This document shows positions 49,401 through 60,610 of a stretch of 64,000 bases of DNA, piece by piece. A program made the translations under genes and the position numbers. The stretch is from NCBI GenBank assembly GCA_018340375.1, contig JAFFJZ010000001.1, positions 62,984,001 through 63,048,000 of the forward strand. The letters are read 5' to 3'. Position 1 is the first letter of the stretch; every line of letters begins with the position of its first letter. Origin of the DNA: Gonatopus flavifemur (lineage: Eukaryota > Arthropoda > Insecta > Hymenoptera > Dryinidae). The notes under the pieces were generated by a model that saw nothing but the letters and a program-made list of their open reading frames with translations, was not told the DNA's origin and searched no databases.

Positions 49401-51672
49401 GTTCCATCTCAAATTCTGAAAACTACTCTAATCTTACTTGGAGGGACTAGAAACTAAATTGACAGAATAAACAAACTCATTTCTGATGCAATAACATTTG
49501 AATTTTATTCAAAGAAATTTGGAGTACACAGGAAAAGTATTCTTCTTTTATTTGTAACTCCTTCCAAGATTCAATGAGTCGGTCATTCAAGATTATATTC
49601 AAGAATTAATCGGAAACTGTAGGAATTTGATAAAACGCTGTGTATGATTTAATATTAATCTCACGTTTTTCGAGATATACAAACAGTACAATTCTAGTGG
49701 TTTACTTAAACATTTCTGGAACCTATTCAAAATATTCACAGAGTTTTGATATGTTTTTTGAATTTTTTTTGGAAATTTTGTCCCGTAATGAATAAAATCA
49801 CACGATTTCGTCAACTCTTATGTTGATTCTATCAAATCTTCTTCATTATTTTCGCACATCGAGGCTCAATGCATGCTATTTGATATAATAAAATCTCTTC
49901 AGTGCGTTTGTTACTTCGTCATAGAATTTTATTCAATGGTACAAATTATTGAATCAAATGCTAAAAATTTATCGGATACATCTTTCATATCATTGCTTCT
50001 CAATTTGAATTTGAATTATGATTGTGGTTTTATATACTACTTGAAATTTTTTTTTTATAGACTTCCCACTTTTTTTTCTCTCAATATCGAGCCAAGAGCG
50101 ATTGTTAATTGAATCATCTAAATTTTTAGTCGCTATAATTCAAAACTTCAAATATTTCATTTCCATCATTAATGAAATCGATATACTTGAGTTGAGTGTG
50201 TTTATGATTAGATCAATTACCTTTGAAAGAGATCAGCAAGATTTACCGTTGCTACGTGCAATTTCGCTAATATCGTACAAATTATCATGTTTTTTCCCAT
50301 TCAAAATCTTATGAGCGAAATTGAAAAGCTCGGCATTTTCATATACAAATGCAGTAATATCTTGAAATGAAATGTACTCATCTTGTTGAATACTGCGAAA
50401 CCATTTATAACAATTTAAAATAGAAACAAACAGTTGGGGAAATTGTACAAGATGGTAAGAAAAATTGCTCAAACTCGGTATCGTGATTGTGAATTTTTTT
50501 TCTGAAACACAGTCAATTTTTGGGTTTTGTAATGCACTTGTTTCACCAAAATTCTGAAGAATGGCAAAATAAAAGGAAAAAAATTAGAGAAAAGAATAAA
50601 CATAAGTATCGCTCGTGGATTTTAACATGGCATAGCAGTAGCTTAAGTATCATTTTTTTCAAATCTTTTTACCGTATCAGAGGGAATAAATTATACTTTT
50701 CAAGATGCAACTTGTTAGAACTTCTAACGGTATACGGTCACACTTGGATCACATAAACAGACATGTTTCACAATAACTCTGAAGAAATATACATACTCGG
50801 TACTCCCATGAAAGAATTAAAATTTAGTATGAAAATAAATCACTTTATTTACCTAAGAATTGAAACCTTCGTTTCTCTTTTTTCAAACTCTTATATTTGT
50901 TCTAAGATTGCATAAAAGGTACTCATAATTTGTTTTGATGAATTACGAAATGATATGAATAAAAAGTCCACTTTTCAATTCAAACCCTCAAATGAAAAAC
51001 GAAATCCGAAAGTTGACTGTACTACGATATTTGTTTTTGTGATTTCAATCAATCTTCAAATCTTTATTCATTCCACAATAATGTACATCGATGAATTAAA
51101 AACCAAGCACTCAATCGCTCCAACCAACAAGAGATTTTATTATATCGATTGAAATCAATATGTAAAGCATAAAGTGCTTAATTCGTAACAAACTAATTCC
51201 ACTCTCGATCATAAGCTTGATCTAATTATTATTTTCTTTTATCAACATTGATGATGCACTAAAAGAATTTACCAATGGTATAGGGAATAATCAAATAATT
51301 TCATAAGTTAGTGGGTTTCGTTTCAGAGGCGGTACTAACAGCCGCGTTTACTGTGGTACAGGGAGTACAAAGAACCATGGATTGGCCCAGGTGCATTATG
51401 AATCATCATTACGTTTAAAAGAAATTACCAACCACAAGGATCTTAACGTATCGAAGATACCGAACCAATGCTACGACTGGTCAGTGGGTAATCATAATAA
51501 TTTAGTAAGTAAACCAGATTATAAACGTTCATTATCGAACAGCAATAGTTCCAAGCCAACGTGCAGCAGTAAAGATTATGAAAAAATGTTGTTTGAAACC
51601 CATGGGTGCTCTGTATATCATCATCAAAGGCAGCAACAGTTAGAAAATGATAACGAAGAAACAGAGTTTTAG
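37438..51672 (+). CDS. Unrecognised Gln-rich protein, two exons, 13.5 kb intron
   Basis: Exon 1 (37438-37819) opens at ATG in good context (AACATGGCC) and codes for 127 residues: MAVVSDSMCNMRTAAYVSS, an acidic stretch (MEIEDEYD), a Gln-rich run (about 90-108) and a basic nuclear-signal-like NRKRS. The donor GTAGGA leaves one base. The candidate last exon ends at 51672 and has two acceptors 2 nt apart (CAG|AG|). The second gives 241 aa, adding a polar tail (KPTCSSKDYEKMLFETHGC) and ending in ENDNEETEF; the first gives 157 aa. AATAAA is at 51798-51803. Low complexity and a basic patch suggest a nuclear regulator, but no family is recognised and a further exon in between is possible. The exon 1 frame itself stays open to 37905 if unspliced. 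Confidence 0.55.
40796..41782. mobile_element. TTAA-type (piggyBac-like) element, non-coding
   Basis: The ends GGGGACTCGAGCATGAGGAAG and CTTCCCCATGCTTGAGTCCCC are imperfect inverted repeats. TTAA precedes the left end (40792-40795); the right side has TAAA, one base off. A second pair, TTGAGGGGGGAAATACAATT (about 40855) and AATTGTATTTCCCCCCTTAA (about 41512), forms subterminal inverted repeats. Internal frames of 60-116 codons are AT-rich and do not look like a transposase. Confidence 0.65.
43115..43341. mobile_element. MITE, CACGGAGAAG/TTCTCCGTG termini
   Basis: The inverted ends are flanked by CA on both sides (43113-43114, 43342-43343). GCATAACAAGCAAGTCTGTT and CTATAGCACCTAC near the left match GTAGGCGCTATAG near the right. 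There is no coding content. Confidence 0.7.
45903..46792. mobile_element. Non-autonomous TTAA-type (piggyBac-like) element
   Basis: GGGGTAACACCACAGTG at the left end and CACTGTGGTGTTACCCC at the right end are perfect 17-bp inverted repeats. TTAA flanks both sides (45899-45902, 46793-46796). The terminal G-run with a TTAA duplication is the piggyBac pattern. It carries a second TTAA element at 46219-46411. The 96-codon plus-strand frame near 46427 is not recognised. Confidence 0.8.
46219..46411. mobile_element. Nested TTAA-type hairpin element
   Basis: The ends GGGGATATGA and TCGTATCCCC are flanked by TTAA on both sides (46215-46218, 46412-46415). About 65-base arms pair almost perfectly: TTTCGAGACAAAGTATGTGA on the left with its complement at 46359-46380, and TCTCTGTACAGCATTTCTT with AAGAAATGCTGTACAGAGA at the centre. 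Confidence 0.8.
47052..47298. mobile_element. MITE, CACTGAACAAAATGT termini
   Basis: CACTGAACAAAATGT on the left and ACATTTTGTCTAGTG on the right are inverted with two mismatches. The interior has repeated GAAACATTTT/AAAACGTTTC words. No target duplication is visible. Confidence 0.6.
48738..50753 (-). pseudogene. Probable decayed minus-strand gene in the intron
   Basis: Several stretches read as protein on the minus strand. The best is 50553 down to 50233: a good acceptor (polypyrimidine then CTTCAG) opens NFGETSALQNPKIDCVSE, then YISFQDITAFVYENAELFNF and DNLYDISEIARSN, with a possible donor at 50246 or a TGA at 50230-50232. The same frame continues with VIDLIINTLNSS and SWLDIERKK after two stops. 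Lower down, 49814-49599 reads CDFIHYGTKFPKKIQKTYQN and 49230-48995 reads TPPDEGTNKNDVKYYIIL; 48870-48738 reads MAEIDYDLSDLWRGPLDL. Several TAA/TGA stops interrupt these (for example 49870-49990). I do not recognise the family. A living gene with small exons is possible, but the stops favour decay. Confidence 0.4.
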
Positions 51673-51797
51673 CAATGAATAAGTGTTATTAAATCATGTT
51701 TTGTGTTCGATGTTTGTACTGACAAGCGTATAATTCATTACGCATTTATAAGTTGTAAGTGTACCATTAACTTTTTGTGTCTGTGTAAAAGGGTGAA

Positions 51798-51803
51798 AAT
51801 AAA
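51798..51803 (+). terminator. Poly(A) signal of the Gln-rich gene
   Basis: AATAAA lies 126 bases after the TAG-type stop at 51670-51672 and is followed by T-rich sequence. It supports 51327-51672 as a genuine terminal exon. Confidence 0.6.
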
Positions 51804-52719
51804 TATCTACTTTTCTATAAATTGATGAAACTTTTTTAAGTTACCTCAACTCCTGTTCTCAATTGAATATTTTATGTCGATAATTTTGCTTTATCCGATG
51901 TAGGATTAGGAAATAATCGAATTGTTCGCATATGTTCAATTAATTTATTACGAGTCGTACATTTCAAAGCGATTGAGTCAAGAACGTAAGAATATTCTGA
52001 AATCTATAGCATTAAAAATTTTAATCCTCAAAACTCTTGAAAATATTTCATAAAATCAAGTTATTTCGTTTAATTTGATTCAAAAAAATTCAACTTGAAT
52101 TGTGATATAAATAGTCTTAAAATATTGTTCAATGCAAGTTTTTTTTTAATAAAAAGCGTAAAATGTTATTAGGCGCCGTCAGCCGTACTTCCATGCAAAT
52201 ATACTGAAATGTACAATTGCAAAGGAAAACCATCGTATTCATGATCAATAAATATTTCTATTCTAATATATCTATATTCTTCTGTTAGATAAAATTCATT
52301 ACCGCTATGTAAATATAATAAAACTTGATAAATACTTTTCAAATTAATTTCACATTATATATCTTTTTTGTTCAATAGTTGAATTACCACAATGAGAATG
52401 GAAAATTGCTCGAAAATATATACTCGTATTCTTTTAACGACCAGCAGGAACATTTATAAATACGAAGAAAGTGACTTGAGCTCGTTTCTCGAGTACTGGA
52501 AAAAATTATTTCTTGTTTGATGAGTAGAGACTAATTCAATCAATTCATAAGTACTTTAGCGTTACAATGAAGTACTCATTGTGTATTCCAATTATCTTCT
52601 GGATGAAGTGTATTAAACTAATGTTACGCACCAAATTCCGTAGACAAAGTTCAGTCTTGAGAGAAGGTTTTTGTTTTTATGAAAAGTTTCATCTATTCTT
52701 GATGCCAGTACCTCAAAAG

Positions 52720-54975
52720 TTAGTGATGATACAATCTAGTAGGAATTCTGTCGAGCACAGTGTCTTCTGACCTCTCATCTTCGGCTCTGGCAGCAGCGGC
52801 TTCCAAATCAGGTTCCGTTCCATGCACTACTTGAGCGAGATACGATGCAGCTTCTCCGTGGCCATCATCGTTCTCTTCTTCGTCAACAAGTACCTGAAGG
52901 TGATGGTTTCATGATTCATATTATTCATAGATATTGTGTTTGAATCAAGTTTGATGTTAATACAAAAAAAGACACTGTCATACGATGTATTGTATTGATC
53001 ATTTCTGTATTATTCTTTTATTTTCGAGAAAAATAAGAGGAAAATTTAGTAATTTTGGGACTTGGGAATGCACTAAAAAATTGAAATATCCTCATAAAGT
53101 AAACCCTAGTTTCTATCAATTCATGATCAATAGGAACGATTAACTGTATTTATGTACCTGAGGTTGTGGACCAGAAGATTCTGGCCTTGATTGATCAGCT
53201 TCCGCTAAATCCTCGTTATAACCAGATTTCGGATTAGATGTAGAAGGAAAATTGTTTGGTCCGTTAAGTACGAAAGGCATCTGAAGATGCAGAAATGTTT
53301 CAATTATTTCATTGATATGAAATAGAGAAAGAATAGCAGAATATTGTTATAATAATATTTTACTTACTGGCGTTTCAAAGTGATCTATCAAAGGGATTTG
53401 CGCAGTTGGAGACATGGATGATGCACCTGGAGGACCAGAAGCCATAAATTCCGATAACGATGACTGGTTACCTAAATTAAATCCTAGTATTGCAGCTCCT
53501 GCATCGGAATCTTCATCGCTGGATTGACAACTTTCACTAGCAGTCTGGTCAGCTACTTCATTCTAGAAACAAAAGACAAATTATTAGGTTTCAGATATAA
53601 AGAGAGATAATATACAAAAGACGAAATTAACGCATACCAATGGATCATTCGAAGAATTGTTATCTTGTAATGCTCGTAGTGACCTAAGTAAGAGCGGTCT
53701 CAGTCTATGATCTTCGCTGATGGTTTTGATTTCTCTTAGGATCATTATTAAATAATCGGGTCGTTTTTTATTTGCAATCACCAAGGAGCTCAGTACGTTT
53801 TTCATTTCAACACTATTTTTCATGAAAACCAGAATAAAACGTATTATTAGCATAAAATTGTATCATAACAGTAACAGCGGTTTTACCTGAGATTGCGTAA
53901 AGGTTGCTCATCCTCGGATACCATTTGTGACCTATGCGTGAAGAAAGAACTATGTGGCTCTTCCCAAAAGTTATCGGTAGCTTGTTGTTGAGAGGCATCA
54001 TTCGTTAGAATATTACGCGATACAGTTGTATTTTCTCTCTCATGCTGTTGCAAATTAGATTGTAATTGAAGATTCAATGAATACTGCGCTTCCATTCCAC
54101 TCGACGAAGGTAAAGAAAGATTATCCGGTCCTTGTTCTCGATTTCTTTTATGTTTCCTTGAATAGTAGAAAATTTTGATGTTGCATGCATATCGAGTATT
54201 AAAATACATATAAACGATTTCATTCAAAGACATACACAAGAGAACTATTGACTCCTCCGCTATTAGCAGATGAAGCTGCATTTCCCACAGGATTTTGAGA
54301 CACTTCGCTAATGGTTTTTACGTTTCCCGATAGCAAATTCTGTCTCGAGTAACTGCAAAAGAAGCATAAAATTCGTTATGATACGTTCCGACTTCTCCAA
54401 ACAAAATACAAATGAAAACATTGTTAAAAGAGCGAAAAAAGAAATATGTTTGAAATATATCAAAATCTTGGGTTATCGTAGCAAGTACATTTTAGTTGAA
54501 ATTAGTAAAAACTTGGGTATCGCATTCCACAGCTCAAATTCTTTCATTACGTACCAATTTTACCTACCACCGATAATTTTCGTTCCCTTAAGTTAGTTTG
54601 ATTCTTGTTCGACCTTGTATTTGTATCACTTGTGCAACTTCAGGGTGATGTGATGAGTATGAAAATAACAGGGAATGCAGAAACGTGACCGTTTATTTTT
54701 TACGATACTAGGATACATGTGATTGTTACAGCAAAATCAACTTGGTCGAATATTGGACTATTTAAATCGATAGTTTTGGCGTTTCATTGAAGGATATGAA
54801 AATAATCTTGTGAACGAATGAATTGTGTGAACATACAAGTAAAACGCATGACAAAATTTCCTTTTTAAAATACGTTTCGGTGATCTACGTTTAGTTTGAT
54901 TACCTTCTGAAATTATCCCAATAGTTGTTTGCTCTATTGCCAGGTGGAACTTGATTGTTCAATTGTTGCTGCTGC

Positions 54976-55015
<40 letters not shown>

Positions 55016-58000
55016 GGTGTTGTTGTTGTTGTTGCTGTTGTTGGGAATTTGAAGGCGCTGCCACAGGAGTATGGGATGGTGCGGATGACGAACTTGGTAA
55101 AGATACAAGGTTAGGCAACGAAGAACTAGGTGGCAAAGCTGCATCCAAAATATACCCAAGATGATGAGCACTTCGACTGAGATTCGAATATTCATCCGGA
55201 TTTTCAACGTTGTTGGTTCTTAAAGATGGTTGTTGGGATTGCTTTAATTGGTGTTGTAATTGAACGATAGCCGCGCGCATGGATTGCAATTCACGTTGTT
55301 GAGCCCACAAGAGTTGACAACACTGTTGTATCGTCGTACCCATCATTTGAAGTTGTTGCGTTTGTGAACCCAGTAACAACTGACGGTAATATTCCGCTGA
55401 ACCTACATCAGTATTTTTCACTGTAAAAAACAGATACTTCAATTATTTGTTTGATTGACGGTGTTGGTTGAATTATACCATGTTGTAGTTGATTCATAGG
55501 AGGAACTGAAGGATGATGTCCCCACCAATTCTCATTATATTCGCTTCCAACGCTAGTAATTTGTGGACCGATGTCTAGTAAGTTCTCCGATGATGTTCCA
55601 TTAATTTGTTCTGGGGATTCATCTGTGTGTAGAACATCGTTCAATCATTTTGATGTAATCCCATACACGACTCAGATCTTTGAAAAGTTTCAAATGATAC
55701 TCACCCGCAGTCACAGGAGGTGGCCAAATATTAGCAGGAGTGCTGATGTGACTGAGTTGAGAATTTGAACTCCTTTGACTGTTCCAATCTTGTCCAACAT
55801 CCCGATTGATACTCGATGATCGACTAAGTTCCTAATTCAACGATAAGTTAATAAATTAGAAATTGTATAATCGCAAATTTGAAATCGAATTCAAACCTTG
55901 CGCATGAGATCCTCAAGTTGACGCCTTTTCATCTGGATAGGTTGCATTTCTCCGTTAGTATTGTTACTCTGTTTCTTTGCCGCTATAGGTGCTCCAACGA
56001 TTGACGAAGGTGGCGTGGAGGTCGTTAACATGGGCATGGAAACCGAATGACTAGATGAGGCCGCTTGCAAAGGTTGTTTCAAACGTTTCAATTGATCACG
56101 AGTTGCCCGCAGTAAAGCTTGTTGTTCTTGAAGTTCCCGGGTTACAGCCTGTAATTATGATTTACCATTATATTTGGCAATTATGGAATTCAAAATGAAT
56201 GAAGTATGCAGTACTTGAACATCTTCGATTGTAGGCCTCTCGATAGAATTTCTACTTTTCTCTTGGTTCATTTCATTATCATTTTGACGTTCAAATAGAT
56301 TACAAGAAATATTGGGATCATTCTCTTCTTCATTGGTATCCATCTCGTCTTCGCATTTAATCTCTCCGTCGTGTTCGGACATACTTTCTCGAACCCTGGT
56401 GGCTTCATCCATTAAAGTTTTCAAGTGAGCCAACTGTGCTTTCATAGCTTCCAATTCACCTGTTTTGTCCTTTATGGGATTTCTCGAACCTTCAGAACTC
56501 TGGACAACGAACAATTTCTCATGGAATTTCTTGAATATAAAATGAAACGATAAAGTCAAAAATATACTCACGCAACTGCCTCTATCCGACATTTCTACAG
56601 CTTGCAATTCGGCTACCAAATGATCCATGTGTCTCTTTTTATTCTGAAGTTGTACCAATTTTCCCCTCAATGCCTCAGCCTCGCATTCGAGTTGTTCGAC
56701 TTTGGCGGGCGTTGGCGTGGGCAAACGGTTCCCTTCCCAAGTGCCAGAAGATTGCGCAGAGTTTTGATTTTCTTGTTGTAAAAGGGCTTGCTGCGCTTGA
56801 CGAGCTTCGTTCAACTTCTCTCTAACTTGTAATTGCATTCCAACTAAATTAGCTTGATGCTCTTGCAATTGAGCAAGTTTTTGCTGAGATTCTTCCATTT
56901 TTTTACGCAGTTGAATTACACTTCCTGCATCACCATTCTCATCTACATCCTCTCTACCGTTTTCACCGTTCTAAAAATTCATTTGTCGTATTAAATTCTG
57001 GTTGTAAATTCATCTTCCATGGTTTTTGAATGATGTAAAGAAAAATTGATCCAAGTTTTTGTACGAATTGAATGAATGTACCTAGTTTCACGGTTTTCAG
57101 AATGTTTTGTGTTCTATGACAATAACTTTGTGATTGAATAGAAGTTGAAACTTGAGAATGATTAAATCATCCACCTTTTTGGATTTTGTTACGTATATGT
57201 ACATATCGAAAGTGAAGATATTATCTTACATCATCTAATAAATATCATTCTGAGAACATGCATTGAAGAATGAGTAACAGATCTTTGTAAACATCCCAAT
57301 CATACAAGCAAACAAAATTTTCAAGTAAATCCATTGGAACAATTCAAATAATTGAATCTTCACTTGAATCTCAATGAATATATAAAAAAAATATATTTGG
57401 TTTGATAACACCAAAGAAGTGGGAAAACAAAAATCAACGCACCATACGAACGATGTCAGAAGATAAAATCTGTTCTTGAATATATGAAATATCCATTAAA
57501 ATTGAAAATTGTTTCATCTGATCAAAATCATCTCGTGAATCATGTTTATTGGACTAAAAGTGACAATGCATGCTAGGGTTAGGAAACATCATGAATAGTT
57601 TTGTTAATAATGAATTTTCTTTAACCTCATCATGAATCCCTTGGTTGTTGTGATATTGTTCCAATAGTTTGCTCAGTTTTGATTCACTGTCATACAGGTC
57701 TTCCACCATTCTACTCAACTTCTCATTTTGGACTCGTGCGCGCTATAGTGTCAATAGATTCAAGAATGAACTTGGAGCTTCTACAGAGAAAACATGAATC
57801 ATGCTGATAATTCATTTTCTGACGGAAGTACTTACAGGATCACTAGATTGGCTAAGAGAATCCATCATCGTTGATGTGACTCGAATGTAATCTCTAATTT
57901 GGTTCAATCGACTTTCCACTTGACTTCGATCGGGCTGTCAAATATTTTATATCAAATAAATTCAACGGTAAATCATATGTTTTTCCTTCTTTCAAATTCA

Positions 58001-60610
58001 AATATCATATCAATGCAATACCATTTTATCTACATTCGTAGGTTTTGAGGCTTGAACTTGTGGAGGAGATTGAACTCTAGCATCCCCTGGTGGACCCATT
58101 TTGTGCCAAGGTAAAAAATCTTCAGCTATAAAATTGTGCTGACGTCCACTATTTTGTGATGCTATAACTGAACGATTATGTAATGATCATCGAAAACTAG
58201 TAAGTTGAAAATGTAATTCATTAAAAGTGTTCCGTACGTACCAAATTCGGGGATCTCCTGATATGACACCGATGGAGTCGACGACACTGATCTGGTATTA
58301 CTGTACTTTACTGTTCTTACAGGTTCTCTCTCGCTAATGGGCTGCCAATCGAGCTAGAAGCGACGTAACAAAATTAAATAAAATCATTAGTTTCTTTTCA
58401 TACACCACTGATGTTAATTGTTATGTTGAAACCAATGCAGTTCTTCTCTATGTGAATGCACGAAAGTTACTGGATGTGTGAGTATATTATTAGAAATAAG
58501 AATCTCCCCACTATTCAGCCACAGTATTTATAGACCAAATTCTAAACAGTGCACTGTGGGTGATGGTGTAAAGTTAACAAAAGTTTATTTGATTAGTTTC
58601 ATTAATTGCAATATTCTTTATTATATTATTTCTCAATGAACTTCTTCCCAATCTCGATTACGATTTACTATAACAAGATATCGTATGAAATAAGCTTAAA
58701 ATTCGCTGTATAAATGTGATGATGAAGTGAAACTTGATACACAATGACTTTTTTTAACCCTCATGTACCTCTTTGGGGACATTCGATTTCAGGATGGATA
58801 TGGAATTGTTGCGTTTTTCGCTTTTGACAATTCATTACACAGAAATTTGATACATTATTCTCCATGGAACAGTATCAAATTACACATGAAGCTAAAACTA
58901 GCAACCAGTTCTCATAACTTTGGATTAAACGTTGTTGAAGCTTTTTTCATACTAGAAATCGATCAAGTAGCATCTCATTGAACTTGTCAGATCCTTAAAT
59001 CTTCAAAAAACGTTTAATGTGAACAATTATGACAATCGGCTGCTAGCTTTACGGCTGTCAGTTTCATAAATTACACATTCAGTTTATTCATTTTGACAAC
59101 TACATACTTGATTAATTACCAAGCTGTTTATTTTCATTCCACTACAAAGAATCAGCGAAAAGAATTTCATTATCAAAAAGTATTATCAATATCAATCAGC
59201 TCTAATCATATCGATGAAATTAAAATCTCGACCGAATGATGAAGCCAAAGGAATCAGTTTCTTAATGATGAGAGGTCAAAGACATTACAAAACGTTTTTG
59301 CAAGCAATACAAATTACAAATGATATTCAACTGAGAATTTGTTATATAAATATGGATCGAAAGAATGAAACGAAACTCATAGTTCGTTGTGTAATCAATC
59401 GAGAGGACATTTCATTTACTTGAAAAAAAATTAAATTGATGCCCTGTAAAAAATGAAAAAATCATTACATACATATAAGAGATTGACATTTGTAAGGTTG
59501 TAAAATTGTGTTTCAATGTTGAAAGTGACACAAAAATTATATATAGGCATTTATAAACTCGATAAATCTGTAAAAGCAGGTAATAATAGTTCTTTGTTGA
59601 ACATGGGCGAATTATAGACTCAATGTAGGTGATTTTTGTATCTACGCCGAGCATGGCAAAACTGCAGGAAATAATTTTCCCAATGCACAGGAAATGGTAA
59701 AAGTGAAATTCATGTGAGAGGGAAAAATGTTATTGGTATAACTTAAATGATATAAGTTTAAGATTGTGAAAAAAATCTGTTGAAAGTATATTATTGCCAG
59801 AAAAATGGAATTGTTACAAGAGCGAGTAAGAACATGTAGAAGTTTGAATCGTCTATCGAAACAAATTCATAATTGAATATTGGGAAGTTTTCAAATATCA
59901 TGATCCACTTATGTGAGTTTAGTTCCTATGATTAATGTCATTCACGTCAGTAATTTGCTTATCTTCAATCATTAATTTATTTTGATAATCGATTGAAACT
60001 TCTATGGCATATAAAGACTCAAAATTATGAAGACATTTTAGTTAATACAAATGTGTATATGATGAATCAAATGCATAATTCAAGGGCGTGATGTGAACAC
60101 AAAAACAATCCATTATCGAAAGGATAAAAATTGTAAAATCAAGCCAATTAGTACAATAGTGTACACTCACTGTAACGCAGGTGGATTAAAATTGAATGTC
60201 AGAGCACTGACAAGCCTTGACAGTTATTTAGTACGATGTATTATAAAACTTCAGATATATTACATTACACTCTCATTTAAATGTACTATTAAAAATGAGT
60301 TTTGAGTTTTCAAGTTACTCGATACTCAAGGTTTAGAAAATGCAATTGAATTAAATGATCGACTGGAGGATAGTGAGAAACCTATCGACATACAATAGTA
60401 AACAAAGCATATATTTATGAAGTTAAAATAATAATAAATAATATGAAATAAAATTACCAAATTATTAGAATGTTGTGGATGACCATGATAAGTGGAACGA
60501 TTGACAATGTGTTGATTAGCAGCCGATCGTTCTCGATTTCTATCGCTCCTTCTATTACTTTTTGGAACGGCTCCTGTATTTCGAGGGCCGTCATTAACAC
60601 CGGGTGACAT
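52720..60610 (-). CDS. PCM1: PCM1, pericentriolar material 1
   Basis: Seventeen minus-strand exons close in frame at 1132 aa: 60458-60610, 58242-58353, 58022-58161, 57836-57934, 57626-57742, 56572-56970, 56215-56499, 55897-56148, 55705-55831, 55479-55622, 54904-55420, 54236-54352, 53887-54156, 53638-53812, 53368-53562, 53158-53280, 52720-52893. Blocks line up in order with vertebrate PCM1: SRLNQIRDYIRVTSTMMDSL, coiled coils MEESQQKLAQLQEHQANL and LQNKKRHMDHLVAELQAVE, the acidic EDEMDTNEEE, IQQCCQLLWAQQRELQSM, and KRPDYLIMILREIKTISED. PCM1 is the scaffold of centriolar satellites and serves centrosome and cilium assembly. Here it is about half the vertebrate length. A Gln run lies near residues 736-762. 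The acidic C-terminus ends LDRIPTRLYHH. The start is the only in-frame ATG before the first exon's donor. Confidence 0.93.
54962..55045 (-). repeat. CAA/CAG polyglutamine tract of PCM1
   Basis: Mostly CAA codons with some CAG (TTG/TTGCTG on the plus strand) code for a Gln run with one His. The plus-strand Cys- and Val-rich frames at 54929-55164 are its shadows. Confidence 0.9.
58354..60457 (-). other. PCM1 intron 1 (2.1 kb)
   Basis: The longest intron of PCM1, in the usual place for regulatory sequence. I see no repeat with clear ends and no supported exon; open frames at 58763-59423 and 60093-60305 have no splice context. Confidence 0.6.

Larger units (their letters stand above)
37820..51326 (+). 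other. Long intron of the Gln-rich gene
   Basis: It holds elements at 40796-41782, 43115-43341, 45903-46792 (with 46219-46411 inside) and 47052-47298, and a minus-strand gene relic at 48738-50753. A stretch at 44037-44270 has an acceptor-like TTTCAG, a CAGCAGCAGCAGCAG run and three partly open frames; it might be a small internal exon, but no phase-consistent choice stands out. From 37906 to 40790 I see only AT-rich sequence. Confidence 0.5.

Noticed and set aside
54929..55207. Cys-rich, Val-rich and Asn-rich frames around the PCM1 Gln run
   Set aside because: Shifted frames of the CAA/CAG tract; the PCM1 exon closes in phase with its neighbours.
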